Below the pieces are notes generated by a model. That model saw nothing but the letters and a program-made list of their open reading frames with translations. It was not told the DNA's origin and searched no databases. A DNA stretch of 64,000 bases from Nonomuraea endophytica. Its GTDB lineage: Bacteria > Actinomycetota > Actinomycetes > Streptosporangiales > Streptosporangiaceae. The position numbers and the translations under genes are program-made. Position 1 is the stretch's first letter. The number at the start of each line of letters is the position of its first letter. The stretch covers positions 22,901-86,900 of the forward strand of contig NZ_JACHIN010000027.1 of the NCBI RefSeq assembly GCF_014203235.1. Reading direction: 5' to 3'. Shown piece after piece: positions 1-8,142 of this stretch.

Positions 1-104
1 TTGGCGCCGGCCACGCCGATCCGCCGCTCGGGCAGGGTCAGCGTCAGTCCGTCCAGGACGTCGCGCTCGGCCAGCCGTACCCCGACGCCGGTCAGCTCGA
101 TCAT
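1..104 (-). CDS. ECF transporter ATPase, BioM/CbiO-like (partial)
   Basis: Only the first 34 residues lie in the window; the gene runs off the left edge. It begins MIELTGVGVRLAERDVLDG and reaches IGVAGAN, the start of a Walker A loop, which is the layout of an ABC ATPase of the CbiO/EcfA/BioM type. The ATG directly abuts the TAG stop of the thiolase gene, so it is translated as part of the same operon. With bioY three genes upstream, the natural reading is the ATPase that powers biotin import. The membrane T component (BioN) would be expected further left. The ATPase class is well supported; the biotin role is inferred from context. Confidence 0.75.
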   Translation of the reverse strand, partial: MIELTGVGVRLAERDVLDGLTLTLPERRIGVAGA

Positions 105-1226
105 CTACACCACCTCGAACAACGCCGCGACCCCGAGACCACCGCCGACCGCGGCCGTCGCCAGCCCCAGCGTGCCACGCGGCGCGCCCGCGCCGACCAG
201 CCGGTGGAACAGCCGGGTGACCACGACCGCGCCGCTGGCCCCCCACGGATGGCCGAGGGCGAGGGCGCCGCCGTCCGCGCAGACCCGCGTGCGATCGGCG
301 CCCAGGGGGTCGAGGCCGAGCGCGTCGGTCACCGCGAGCACCTGCGCGGCGAACGCCTCCACGATCTCCACCGCCGCCACCTGCCCGAGCTCGGCCCCGG
401 CCCGGCGCAGCACCCGCCGTACGGCCGGCACCGGCCCCCAGCCGGGCAGCTCCGGGTCGCATCCCACGACGGAACCGGCGACCAGCCGCAGACCCGGCAG
501 CCCCAGCCGCTCGTCCGCCACGGCCACCGCCGCCGCGCCGTCGCTGATCGGCGAGGAGTTGCCCGCGGTGACCGTGCCGCCGGGCACGAACGCCGCAGGC
601 AGCCTGGCCAGCGACCGCTCCCGCAGGACCCGCGGCCGCTCGTCGGTCTCCCGCTCGCCGACCGCGACGATCTCCCGCGCGAAGTCACCGGCCAGCGCCT
701 TGGCGTGGCTGTCGATCGCGTAGGCGTCCTGCCGCTCGCGGCTGACGCCGCGGGCGCGGGCCAGCGCCTCGGCCGCCGGTCCCATGTCGGGGTCCGGGTG
801 CCCGTCCGGGGTGAAGGGCGCCCGCTCGTACGGCTCCGCCGCCCCCCGGCGGGTGCGCAGCGGCGCGGTCGAGGCGCTCTCGGCCCCACCGGCGATCACG
901 AACTCCGCCTCACCCGCGCTCACCGCCTGCCCGGCCAGCAGGATCGCGGCCAGGCCGCTGCCGCACTGCCGGTCGACGGTCAGGCCGGGCACCTCGTGCC
1001 CGAACCCGGCGGCCAGCGCCGAGACGCGGGCCAGGTTGCCGCCGGGGCCCATGCAGTTGCCGAGCACCACGTCGTCCACGTCCGGTTGCCCGCCGCCCGC
1101 CTTGCGCACGTCGGCGAGGACCGCCGCGAGCACCGGGGCGGCGAGCCGGTCGGCGGTGATGTTCTTGAAGGCGTGCCCCGCCGTGCCGATCGGAGTACGC
1201 CGGGCGGCCACCACCACCGGCCTCAC
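105..1226 (-). CDS. Thiolase-family protein (YhfS-like) lacking the second catalytic Cys
   Basis: A 373-residue thiolase-fold protein. The acyl-accepting cysteine is present (Cys88 in VDRQCGSGLAAI), as are NSSPISDGAAA and the ALGHPWGASGA loop with His near residue 326. The C-terminal motif that normally reads C-I-G-G-G is A-V-G-G-G here (Ala359), so the general-base cysteine is missing. The start is a GTG that overlaps the ligase stop by four bases (GTGA). The order bioY-ligase-thiolase matches the Bacillus subtilis yhfU-yhfT-yhfS group (established context). The reaction is unknown. It may condense or cleave an acyl-CoA linked to biotin or pimelate metabolism, or be an altered enzyme with acyl-transfer ability only. 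Confidence 0.8.
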   Translation of the reverse strand: MRPVVVAARRTPIGTAGHAFKNITADRLAAPVLAAVLADVRKAGGGQPDVDDVVLGNCMGPGGNLARVSALAAGFGHEVPGLTVDRQCGSGLAAILLAGQAVSAGEAEFVIAGGAESASTAPLRTRRGAAEPYERAPFTPDGHPDPDMGPAAEALARARGVSRERQDAYAIDSHAKALAGDFAREIVAVGERETDERPRVLRERSLARLPAAFVPGGTVTAGNSSPISDGAAAVAVADERLGLPGLRLVAGSVVGCDPELPGWGPVPAVRRVLRRAGAELGQVAAVEIVEAFAAQVLAVTDALGLDPLGADRTRVCADGGALALGHPWGASGAVVVTRLFHRLVGAGAPRGTLGLATAAVGGGLGVAALFEVV

Positions 1227-2446
1227 CCCAGCCTCCGGAACCCGGTCAGCGTCTCGGCGATCAGCGCCCTGGCCGGCTTGCCGGTGGGGGTGCGGGGCAG
1301 GGTGTCGGCCGTGTACCAGCGTCTCGGCCGTTGCACCCGGTCCAGTCCGGCGCGGGCCGCCGCTTCCAGGTCGGCCCGCCGTACCGGACCCTCGACCACC
1401 GCGCACACGAGCGCGCCCAGGTCGGGGTGCGGCGCGCCCACGACCACCGCGTCGGCCACGCCCGGCACCCGCCGCAGCACCGCCTCGACGTCCTCGGGCA
1501 CGACGGTCGCGCCGCCGGTCTGGATCGCGCCGTCGCCTCTGCCGCGCACCCGCAGAACCCCGCCCGGCAGGTACGGCTCCGCCAGGTCGCCGACCGTCGC
1601 CCAGCCCGCGGCGTCCCGGCGCAGGGGGCCAGGGGCGCCCGCCAGGTAGCCGTCGGCCAGCCAGGGCGAGCGCACCCACACCTCGCCCGCCCTGACCTCG
1701 ATCTCCACCTCGGGGAAGGCGCGCATGCCGGTGCCGTCGGCGTCGGCGGCGACGAAGGAGAGCTCGCTCGACCCGTAGTAGGACAGCACTCGGAGGCCTC
1801 CGGCTTGGGCGCGTTCGCGGGCGGCGGGGTCGAGCGCGGCGCCGCCGACGAGGGCCACGCGCAGGGCTGCGGGCTTGGGCAGGACCTGCGGGAGCTGGTG
1901 GGGCACCAGGTGGACGGCGGTGGCCGCGTCCAGGTGCTCCAGGGACCACCGGCCGGGGACGATCGCGGTCGCGCCAGTGCCCAGGGCGTGGGCGGCGGCG
2001 AAGGCGTAAAGGGAGGTGACGAGCGGGCCGGGGATCAGCACCACGTCATCTCTGCCGATGCCGGACAGGCGGTCGAGGTGCCGGAAGGAGTCGGTCCAGG
2101 AGGCCCGCGAACGGACCACCGCACGCGGCCGGCCGGTGCTGCCGGAGGTGAAACAGGCCCACCCGCCCTCGGCCAGAGGAGCGGGTGGGATGTCCGCCAG
2201 CAGGCGGGCGGCGCGCTCGTCGCAGACCAGCGGCGTGATCCCGGCCAGGTCGGCGGCGAGCGCCTGGGTGAGGGCGGCCACCGGGTCCTTCACGCTGATC
2301 ACGGCCGGACCGGCGGCGGCGCGCACGTCGCGCGCCTTGATCCGCTCGGCCAGCTCCGCGTAGGTGACCTCCTCCTCAGGGCCGACGAGCGCGATCCTGT
2401 CGGGGTCGCGCGCGGCGTGCTCCAGGACGTGTGCCGCTACCGCCAC
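1223..2446 (-). CDS. AMP-forming acyl-CoA ligase (YhfT-like)
   Basis: A 407-residue member of the ANL adenylating superfamily, about 100 residues shorter than typical acyl-CoA synthetases, with the loss in the N-terminal part. Core motifs are in order: FTSGSTGRPRAV (phosphate loop), YYGSSELSF, GWATVGDLAEPY, the RGRGDGAIQTGG hinge, and PRTPTGK with the C-terminal catalytic lysine. The GTG start was chosen because GGAG lies eight bases upstream; the gene overlaps the end of bioY by ten bases. It should activate a carboxylate as acyl-AMP and probably acyl-CoA. The substrate cannot be read from the sequence. Position between bioY and a thiolase suggests a biotin- or pimelate-related acyl chain, which is inference. 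Confidence 0.8.
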   Translation of the reverse strand: MAVAAHVLEHAARDPDRIALVGPEEEVTYAELAERIKARDVRAAAGPAVISVKDPVAALTQALAADLAGITPLVCDERAARLLADIPPAPLAEGGWACFTSGSTGRPRAVVRSRASWTDSFRHLDRLSGIGRDDVVLIPGPLVTSLYAFAAAHALGTGATAIVPGRWSLEHLDAATAVHLVPHQLPQVLPKPAALRVALVGGAALDPAARERAQAGGLRVLSYYGSSELSFVAADADGTGMRAFPEVEIEVRAGEVWVRSPWLADGYLAGAPGPLRRDAAGWATVGDLAEPYLPGGVLRVRGRGDGAIQTGGATVVPEDVEAVLRRVPGVADAVVVGAPHPDLGALVCAVVEGPVRRADLEAAARAGLDRVQRPRRWYTADTLPRTPTGKPARALIAETLTGFRRLG

Positions 2447-3012
2447 GTGTGCCGCTCCTGCCACGTGGCCGGCACGGCGTCGGGGTAGGCCCGCTGCACG
2501 CCCCTCGCGACGAGGGCGGCGAGCACCGCCTTGATCAGGTCGCCGGGCAGGAACACCGCGCTGAGCAGCATCGTCTTCCCGAGGGGGATGCCGGTGACCA
2601 GCGCCTGCACGGGGATGCCGCACAGGTAGATCACCCCGATGCCGCCCGCGACGCAGGCCAGCAGCAGCCGGACGATGCCCGGGTTGCGCCCGCCGCGTTG
2701 CACGATCCAGCCGGTGAGGGCGGCGCCGGGGATCCAGCCGATCAGATAGCCGGCCGAGGCGGCGGCGAACACCCCCAGCCCGCCCCGTCCGCCCGCCAGC
2801 AGCGGCAGGCCGACCGCGACGAGCACGAGCAGCACGACGACCGCCAGCGCCGCCCGCCAGGTGCCCAAGATGGCACCGGCGAGCATGACGCCGAACGTCT
2901 GCAGGGTGATCGGCACGGCGTTGCCGAAAACGTTGAGCGTGCCCGGTAGTCCGAGCACGGCGATGAGCGCGGCGAACACGCTCACCCTCGCCAGGTCTCC
3001 CGCGTTCTTCAT
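2437..3012 (-). CDS. bioY: BioY biotin-binding S component of ECF transporter
   Basis: A 191-residue hydrophobic protein with about six membrane segments and the BioY pattern: an N-terminal ALIAVLG helix, then VPITLQTFGVMLAGAILG, a GGRGG loop, GYLIGW, and PGDLIKA in the C-terminal part. Length matches the family (about 180-200). It is the high-affinity biotin-binding subunit of an energy-coupling-factor importer. It is first in a minus-strand operon followed by a ligase, a thiolase and an ECF ATPase. The 153 bases upstream hold its promoter. I could not identify a convincing BirA or BioQ operator there. Confidence 0.92.
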   Translation of the reverse strand: MKNAGDLARVSVFAALIAVLGLPGTLNVFGNAVPITLQTFGVMLAGAILGTWRAALAVVVLLVLVAVGLPLLAGGRGGLGVFAAASAGYLIGWIPGAALTGWIVQRGGRNPGIVRLLLACVAGGIGVIYLCGIPVQALVTGIPLGKTMLLSAVFLPGDLIKAVLAALVARGVQRAYPDAVPATWQERHTWR

Positions 3013-3165
3013 GGCATCGATCCCACATCACATTCCGGCGATCCAGGTATGGAGGTATACGACAAGATCCACCCCAAGGAACCGGCGGGGTCGTCGTGGC
3101 GCGCCACCCCGACTCTAGAAGAAGCCGGTCAATGCCCTAACCGCACTCCTACCCCTAATGACCCA

Positions 3166-4302
3166 TTACTCCTCGGTGGTGTAGCGGTTGGTGGTGCCGT
3201 GCCATTCGAGGCCGCCGCCCAGCCAGCCGCCGAGCGCCCACAGGAAGTGGTGGAGCTCGGGTGAGGGTATGGCCCGCAGCTCGTGGCAGTCGGCCTCGAA
3301 GGCCGCGACGATGTCGTTGTGCAGGGCGACGGCGCGTTCCGCCGCCTCGCGCAGGGTGCAGCCGCGCTCGGCGGCCACCAGCAGCACGATGTTGCAGTCG
3401 GGCAGCTCGTCGGCGGCCTCGCGGATCGCGGAGTGCAGGTCGTTGACGATGACGGCCGCGGTGCCCGCCCGCATGACGGCGCGGTGCACGCGATCCTCGT
3501 AGAAGAGGTTGCCCGGCACCTCGTAGCCGCCCACGATGTCGGACAGGGTCATCGAGGTGTAAAAGCTGTCGTGCTGGCGGGCGGCCAGGTAGCGCCAGGC
3601 CTCCACGGGTTCGCCGCTTTGCCTCCAGGCGCCGTAGGCGTTCCAGCTGACCCACATCTGGAAGGACGTCAGGTTGACGCGGGCGAGCTGCGACGGCGTC
3701 GAGTGCACGGCCACGTGGTCGCGGGCCGAGGTCAGCGAGACGAGCACCGGGTCGCTCTTGAGCTGCGCCTCCAGCTCGTCGCCGAACTCGTCGGCCGGCG
3801 GCGGCGCGTCCAGGGCCGACATCGCCAGGGCAAGGCGGCTGGCGAGCAGCTGGGGGTCGGCGCCGAGATCGGTCTCGTCGGCGTAATAGTCGTCGCAGGC
3901 CCACCATGCGGCGTTCATCTGCCCGGCGAGCAGCAGCCGGTCGGGGTCGTCGACGTCGGGGTGGGCGAGGGTGACCAGGTGGCCGAAGCCGGTCTGCCGG
4001 AACGTCTCGATGCGCCCCTCGTGCAGGCCGATCTTCTCCGCCCACTCCACCAGCCGCTCGTTGACCAGCTCGCCGAGCGCGTGGTCCACGCGCACGGCGA
4101 GCGGGCAGTAGAGCGCGGGCATGCTCCCGTCGGCCCAGGGCCGCTGCGCGAACACCAGCGGCGGCTGTCTGACGGTGCGTGGACCCGGCACACACCCGAG
4201 GTCCTGCGGTACGGCGAAGCCGCCCGCCGGCTGGGCGAACAGGCGGGCGGCTGAGGTGCCGAGCCCGGTGGGCCCGGGCAGGAACGCGGAGGGGTTGGGC
4301 AT
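3166..4302 (-). CDS. 2-methylisoborneol synthase-type terpene cyclase
   Basis: A 378-residue class I terpene synthase. The Asp-rich metal motif is D137-D-Y-Y-A-D-E143 and the second Mg motif is N287-D-L-H-S-A-I-R-E295. The DDYY form and the adjacent geranyl diphosphate methyltransferase point to cyclisation of 2-methyl-GPP to 2-methylisoborneol or a 2-methylenebornane-type product (family knowledge). Many 2-MIB synthases carry a long Pro-rich N-terminal extension of about 100 residues; only a short stretch is present here. The start has AAAGGA seven bases upstream. It lies 24 bases downstream of the methyltransferase. No cyclic-nucleotide-binding gene, often found beside this pair, is present. 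Confidence 0.85.
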   Translation of the reverse strand: MPNPSAFLPGPTGLGTSAARLFAQPAGGFAVPQDLGCVPGPRTVRQPPLVFAQRPWADGSMPALYCPLAVRVDHALGELVNERLVEWAEKIGLHEGRIETFRQTGFGHLVTLAHPDVDDPDRLLLAGQMNAAWWACDDYYADETDLGADPQLLASRLALAMSALDAPPPADEFGDELEAQLKSDPVLVSLTSARDHVAVHSTPSQLARVNLTSFQMWVSWNAYGAWRQSGEPVEAWRYLAARQHDSFYTSMTLSDIVGGYEVPGNLFYEDRVHRAVMRAGTAAVIVNDLHSAIREAADELPDCNIVLLVAAERGCTLREAAERAVALHNDIVAAFEADCHELRAIPSPELHHFLWALGGWLGGGLEWHGTTNRYTTEE

Positions 4303-4326
4303 GACGTTCCTTTCGCTGGCGGAGGG

Positions 4327-5166
4327 TCAGACGCGGTCGGCGGCGATGAGCAGATACTGGAAGCTGCCGTCCTTGTACGCCGTCAGGAACGCGTCCTCGA
4401 TGCCGGTGACCACGGACGAGCGCGCGCGCAGCTCCCAGTAGGGGATGGTCGCCTCGGTCAGGTCGATCACGTCGATCGGGACGAGATGGTTGTCGGCCAT
4501 GGCCCTGAAGTAGGCGCTGCGGGGGTGGATGTCGCAGACGTAGTGGGCGTTGATCTCGCTGACGGCCTTGGAGGGCAGCCCGTAGACGTCGTTGTAGCAG
4601 CCGGTGATGGTCACGTAGCGGCCGCCGGGCGCGAGCAGCTGGGAGTGGGCGGCGAACAGCTTGGAGAGGTTGACGTACATCGTGCTCTCGTTGTTCCAGA
4701 TGCCCTTCAGGCTGCCGGGTTCGAGACCGGTCTGCAGCATGTTGCGAAAGTGGAACTCCACCTTGTCCTGCACGCCGCGCAGGCGGGCCTGCTCGTTGGC
4801 GAAGTCGACCTGCTTCTGCGAGATCGAGACGCCGTCCACGCGGCACCCGAAGCGTTCGTGCGCCATGAAGCTGCTGCCGCCGCGGCCCGATCCGGCGTCG
4901 AGCAGCCGGTCGGTGGGCTGGACCTGGCCGAGGTGGTCGAGCAGCAGTACAGCCTGTGCGGTCTCGAGCCGGTGCATCTCGGCGATCATCCGCTCTTCGC
5001 GGGTCTCCTCCGGCTCGTCCAGCACGGACCAGTCGACGGCGCCGATGCCGTAGTGGTGGTGGTAGGTGCCGGAGACCTCGCCGAGGCGGAGGTTGACGGC
5101 GTTCTTCTCGCGGTTCCAGTAGTCGGCCACGGAGTGCTGGTAGGGGCTGGTGATGACCACGGACAT
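4327..5166 (-). CDS. Geranyl diphosphate 2-C-methyltransferase
   Basis: A 279-residue SAM-dependent methyltransferase with the glycine-rich SAM loop DAGSGRGGSS (about residues 90-99) and the family-typical N-terminal segments VADYWN and YHHHYGIG. It resembles the enzyme that adds a methyl to C2 of geranyl diphosphate, giving the C11 substrate of the terpene cyclase downstream. Length is close to the usual 280-300. It is first in a two-gene operon on the minus strand. The intergenic region to the divergent TetR gene (5167-5359) must hold its promoter, so the large palindrome at 5319-5350 lies about 150 bases upstream and may or may not affect it. Confidence 0.9.
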   Translation of the reverse strand: MSVVITSPYQHSVADYWNREKNAVNLRLGEVSGTYHHHYGIGAVDWSVLDEPEETREERMIAEMHRLETAQAVLLLDHLGQVQPTDRLLDAGSGRGGSSFMAHERFGCRVDGVSISQKQVDFANEQARLRGVQDKVEFHFRNMLQTGLEPGSLKGIWNNESTMYVNLSKLFAAHSQLLAPGGRYVTITGCYNDVYGLPSKAVSEINAHYVCDIHPRSAYFRAMADNHLVPIDVIDLTEATIPYWELRARSSVVTGIEDAFLTAYKDGSFQYLLIAADRV

Positions 5167-5292
5167 GAGGCCTGCCTTTCGGAGAAGGAGTGCGACGCGA
5201 AGTTATCTCCCGGCTACCGAAAGTGAAATGTGGCGTTCCGGTATCCGGAACCGCCGTTTCTCCCGTGCGGGTGGCGGGAACGAGGTGCGGCT

Positions 5293-5321
5293 TGCCGGGG
5301 CCGTATCCGATCGTCTAGATT
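5293..5321 (+). promoter_or_regulatory. Putative vegetative promoter of the tetR-monooxygenase operon
   Basis: TTGCCG at 5293-5298 and TAGATT at 5316-5321 are separated by 17 bases, a fair match to a housekeeping promoter. The predicted start of transcription, near 5328, falls inside the palindrome at 5319-5350, the geometry expected for autorepression. This is read by eye only. Confidence 0.45.
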
Positions 5322-5350
5322 TCATTGAGTAAACGTTTATTCAATGAAAT
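5319..5350. promoter_or_regulatory. 32-bp palindromic operator for the adjacent TetR
   Basis: The outer arms ATTTCATTGA and TCAATGAAAT are perfect inverted repeats, and the centre GTAAACGTTTAT is also nearly symmetrical; 30 of 32 positions obey the dyad. The right end is nine bases from the ATG of the TetR gene and overlaps its predicted promoter. The AT-rich run stands out from its GC-rich surroundings. It is almost certainly the binding site of the TetR protein encoded at 5360. Confidence 0.8.
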
Positions 5351-5359
5351 GCGGGGATC

Positions 5360-5905
5360 ATGGCGACGCGCAGGGAACAGGCGGAGTGGCGGCGTGAGCA
5401 GCTGCTCGACGCGGCGTTGCGGGTGTTCGCCGCCAAGGGCGTGGACGGGGCGTCGGTCAAGGACCTCGCCGACGCGGCGGGGGTGACCGCCGGGCTGCTC
5501 TACCGGTACTTCGACAGCAAGGAGGCGCTGGTCGAGACCGTGCTGAGGGAGCGCGGGTTCCTGTCGCAGCTGCGCGAGCTGCTGACCGCCGACCGCTCCG
5601 GGCTCCCGGCGCGGGAGGTCCTGGCGGAGCTGCTCGCCGCCTTCGACGGGCTGCTGGCGGGCAACGCCGAACTGGTGGCGGTCTTCTTCAGCGCCACCCG
5701 CGCCCGCGCCGCGCTGGCCGAGCTGACCGGCGAGGGGCAGCGGCTCATCGGCGCGTTCCTGGCCGACCGGGTCGCGGCGGGCGAGCTGCCGCCGCACGAC
5801 ACCGGGACCGCCGCCAGGACGTTGTTCGCCGCGGTGGCGGTCGGCCGGGCCACGGGCTCGCCGATCGACGTCCCCGCTCTGGTCGGCCTGATCTACCCCA
5901 CCTGA
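5360..5905 (+). CDS. TetR-family repressor
   Basis: A 181-residue protein with a standard TetR N-terminal domain: helix-turn-helix ASVKDLADAAGVTAGLLYRYFDSKEAL at about residues 33-60. The C-terminal ligand domain is short and generic. It sits directly behind the 32-bp palindrome and 26 bases ahead of the FAD monooxygenase, so it probably represses itself and that enzyme until a ligand, plausibly the monooxygenase substrate, binds. The ATG start has only a weak purine-rich GGGG leader. Confidence 0.88.
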   Translation: MATRREQAEWRREQLLDAALRVFAAKGVDGASVKDLADAAGVTAGLLYRYFDSKEALVETVLRERGFLSQLRELLTADRSGLPAREVLAELLAAFDGLLAGNAELVAVFFSATRARAALAELTGEGQRLIGAFLADRVAAGELPPHDTGTAARTLFAAVAVGRATGSPIDVPALVGLIYPT

Positions 5906-5931
5906 TCTACCCAACGGGAAGGTGACACGAC

Positions 5932-7122
5932 GTGCGTACCAGAGTGCTCGTCGCCGGCGGCGGACCCGCCGGCATGATGACCGGACTGCTGCTGGCCCGC
6001 CGGGGAGTCGAGGTGGTCGTGCTGGAGAAGCACGCCGACTTCCTGCGCGACTTCCGCGGCGACACCGTCCACCCGTCGACGCTGGAGATCATCGCCGAGC
6101 TCGGCTGGAGCGGCGAGTTCCTGAAGCTGCCACATAACAGGATGAGCGAGGTGGCGGTCCGCATGGGCGGCCGGAGCGTCACCTTCGCCGACTTCACCCG
6201 GCTCAAGGTGCGCCACCCGTACATCGCGTTCATGCCGCAGTGGGACCTTCTCGACTTCCTGTACGGCAAGGCCGCCTCCTATGCAGGTTTCCGGCTGATG
6301 CGTTCCACCGAGGCGACCGGTCTGATCGTCGAGGACGGCCGGGTCGCCGGTGTGCGGGCCACCGGTGAATCGGGTCCGGTCGAGATCCGGGCGGACCTGG
6401 TGATCGTCGCCGAGGGCCGGCACTCCGTGCTGCGCGCCCAGGCCGGGCTGCGGCCGGTGGCGGGCTCGCCGCCCATGGACGTGCTGTGGTTCCGCCTGCC
6501 TCGGCGGGAGGGTGAGCGGGTGCCGTTCTTCCAGGGCGGGAAGGGCTCGCTGGTCGCCATCGACCGGGGCGACTTCTGGCAGTTCGCCTACACGATCCCC
6601 ACCGGCGCCTACGAACGGCTCCAGGCGAGCGGGCTGCCGGCCTTCCACGAGCGGATCGCGGCCTTCGTCCCCGGCCTGCGCGAGCGGGTCGGGGAGATCG
6701 GCTGGAGCGACGTGCGCCACCTGGCCGTCCGGGTCGACCGGCTGCGCCGCTGGCACCGGCCCGGCCTGCTGTGCGTCGGGGACGCGGCGCACGCCATGTC
6801 GCCGGCCGGCGGCGTGGGCGTCAACCTGGCCGTGCAGGACGCGGTGGCCACCGCCAACCTGGTGGGCCCGGCGCTGCGCCGTTCCGGGCCGCCGCCCGAG
6901 TCGGTGCTGGCGGCGGTGCAGGCACGCAGGCAGTTCCCGGCCAGGGTCACGCAGGCGTTCCAGACGACGATCCTGCGCGACCTGTATCCGAAGCGGCTGT
7001 CGGACGACACGACCGAGCACGTGCCCGCGGTCTTCTCGCTCTTCCGCGCCGCGCCGCCGCTGCGCCACCTGATGGGCCGCTTCGTGGGCCTGGGCGTACG
7101 ACCGGAGCACGTCCGCGACTAG
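5932..7122 (+). CDS. FAD-dependent monooxygenase (UbiH/PHBH type)
   Basis: A 396-residue flavoprotein of the p-hydroxybenzoate hydroxylase group. It has the GxGxxG dinucleotide motif (VAGGGPAGMMTG, residues 7-18), the second FAD motif GDAAHAMSPAGGVGVNLAVQDA near residue 283, and a central NAD(P)H-linked region around IVAEGRHS. It should hydroxylate or epoxidise a small, probably aromatic, molecule in the cytoplasm. Co-transcription with a TetR gene suggests an inducible detoxification role. The GTG start follows GGAAGG. Members of this group inactivate antibiotics as well as degrade aromatics; the substrate cannot be assigned. Confidence 0.85.
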   Translation: MRTRVLVAGGGPAGMMTGLLLARRGVEVVVLEKHADFLRDFRGDTVHPSTLEIIAELGWSGEFLKLPHNRMSEVAVRMGGRSVTFADFTRLKVRHPYIAFMPQWDLLDFLYGKAASYAGFRLMRSTEATGLIVEDGRVAGVRATGESGPVEIRADLVIVAEGRHSVLRAQAGLRPVAGSPPMDVLWFRLPRREGERVPFFQGGKGSLVAIDRGDFWQFAYTIPTGAYERLQASGLPAFHERIAAFVPGLRERVGEIGWSDVRHLAVRVDRLRRWHRPGLLCVGDAAHAMSPAGGVGVNLAVQDAVATANLVGPALRRSGPPPESVLAAVQARRQFPARVTQAFQTTILRDLYPKRLSDDTTEHVPAVFSLFRAAPPLRHLMGRFVGLGVRPEHVRD

Positions 7123-7128
7123 GCATCT

Positions 7129-8142
7129 TCATCGGCGGACCAGGAGGCGGGCCAGCAGGTCGTCGAGGCTGACCATCCCGAGCAGGACCCCTGAGGCGTC
7201 GCGGACCGGGGCGAGCTGGCTCCTGGCGGCGCGCAGGGTGGCGACGGCGGCCGACTGCGCGGTGTCCGGGGCCAGGGTCGGCACCGGGTGGGCCAGCCGC
7301 TCGGCGGTGCTCGCGGCGCCCCGCATCCTGGCCAGGTAGGCGTCGCGCACGTGCACGACGCCCAGCGGCTCGCCGTCCGCCCAGACCACCAGCCGCGTGC
7401 GGCCCGTGCGGGCCGAGGTCTCGACCACCTCCCCGGCCGTGGCGTCGGCGGGCACCCCGACGATGTCCGCGACCGGCGTGATCAGCGGCTCGATCGGCTC
7501 GACCGGCAGGTCCAGGGCGCGGGTGAGCACGCCGTGGTCGTCGGCCTCGATGAGACCGAGCCGCCGCGACTCCTCCACCAGCCGCTGGAGCTGGGCGGGG
7601 GTGCGCGGATGGCCGCCCGCCCCACCCGGCTGGACGCCGAACAGGCGCAGGAGCAGGTTGCTGACGCCGTTGAGAAGCTTCAGCAGCGGCCGCACCGCGA
7701 CCGTGAACCCGCGGAACGGCAGCGCCAGCAACACCGCCGAGTGCTCCGGATGGGCGATCGCCCACGACTTGGGCGCCATCTCGCCGATCACCATGTGCAG
7801 GAAGGTCACCAGGCCCAGCGCGAGCACGAACGCCACCGCGTGGGCGGCGGCGTCCGGCAGCCCGGCGGCGTGGAAGAGCGGGGTCAGGGTTCCGGCGATG
7901 ACCGGCTCGGAGACCACGCCGAGGCCGAGCGAGCACAGCGTGATGCCGAGCTGCGCCCCGGCCAGCATCAGGGACAGCTCCTTGATGCCGCTCACCGCGG
8001 CGCTCGCCGCGCGGCTGCCTCGGGCGGCCTGCTTCTCCAGGCGGTGCCGCTTGGCGGCGACCAGGGCGAACTCGGCGGCCACGAAGAAGCCGTTGCCCAC
8101 CAGGAGCGCCAGGGTGACCGCGAGGCCGGTGAACAGGTTCAC
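7129..8142 (-). CDS. CNNM-domain/CBS-pair membrane protein (short form)
   Basis: A 337-residue protein with an N-terminal CNNM transmembrane domain (three to four helices; hallmark VGNGFFVAAEFALVAAKRHRLE near residue 16) followed by two CBS domains (about 200-330). The C-terminal CorC/HlyC domain of longer relatives is absent. The family is linked to Mg2+/Co2+ transport and magnesium homeostasis, though bacterial members are often labelled hemolysin. The GTG start overlaps the stop of the upstream paralogue by four bases, so the two are translationally coupled and may form a heteromer. Confidence 0.88.
   Translation of the reverse strand: MNLFTGLAVTLALLVGNGFFVAAEFALVAAKRHRLEKQAARGSRAASAAVSGIKELSLMLAGAQLGITLCSLGLGVVSEPVIAGTLTPLFHAAGLPDAAAHAVAFVLALGLVTFLHMVIGEMAPKSWAIAHPEHSAVLLALPFRGFTVAVRPLLKLLNGVSNLLLRLFGVQPGGAGGHPRTPAQLQRLVEESRRLGLIEADDHGVLTRALDLPVEPIEPLITPVADIVGVPADATAGEVVETSARTGRTRLVVWADGEPLGVVHVRDAYLARMRGAASTAERLAHPVPTLAPDTAQSAAVATLRAARSQLAPVRDASGVLLGMVSLDDLLARLLVRR

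Noticed and set aside
1..2400. Long open frames on the plus strand across the thiolase and ligase region
   Set aside because: Translations are low-complexity Arg/Pro/Ala-rich, with no family motifs, and lie antisense to clear thiolase and ANL-ligase genes; GC-rich DNA routinely gives such frames.
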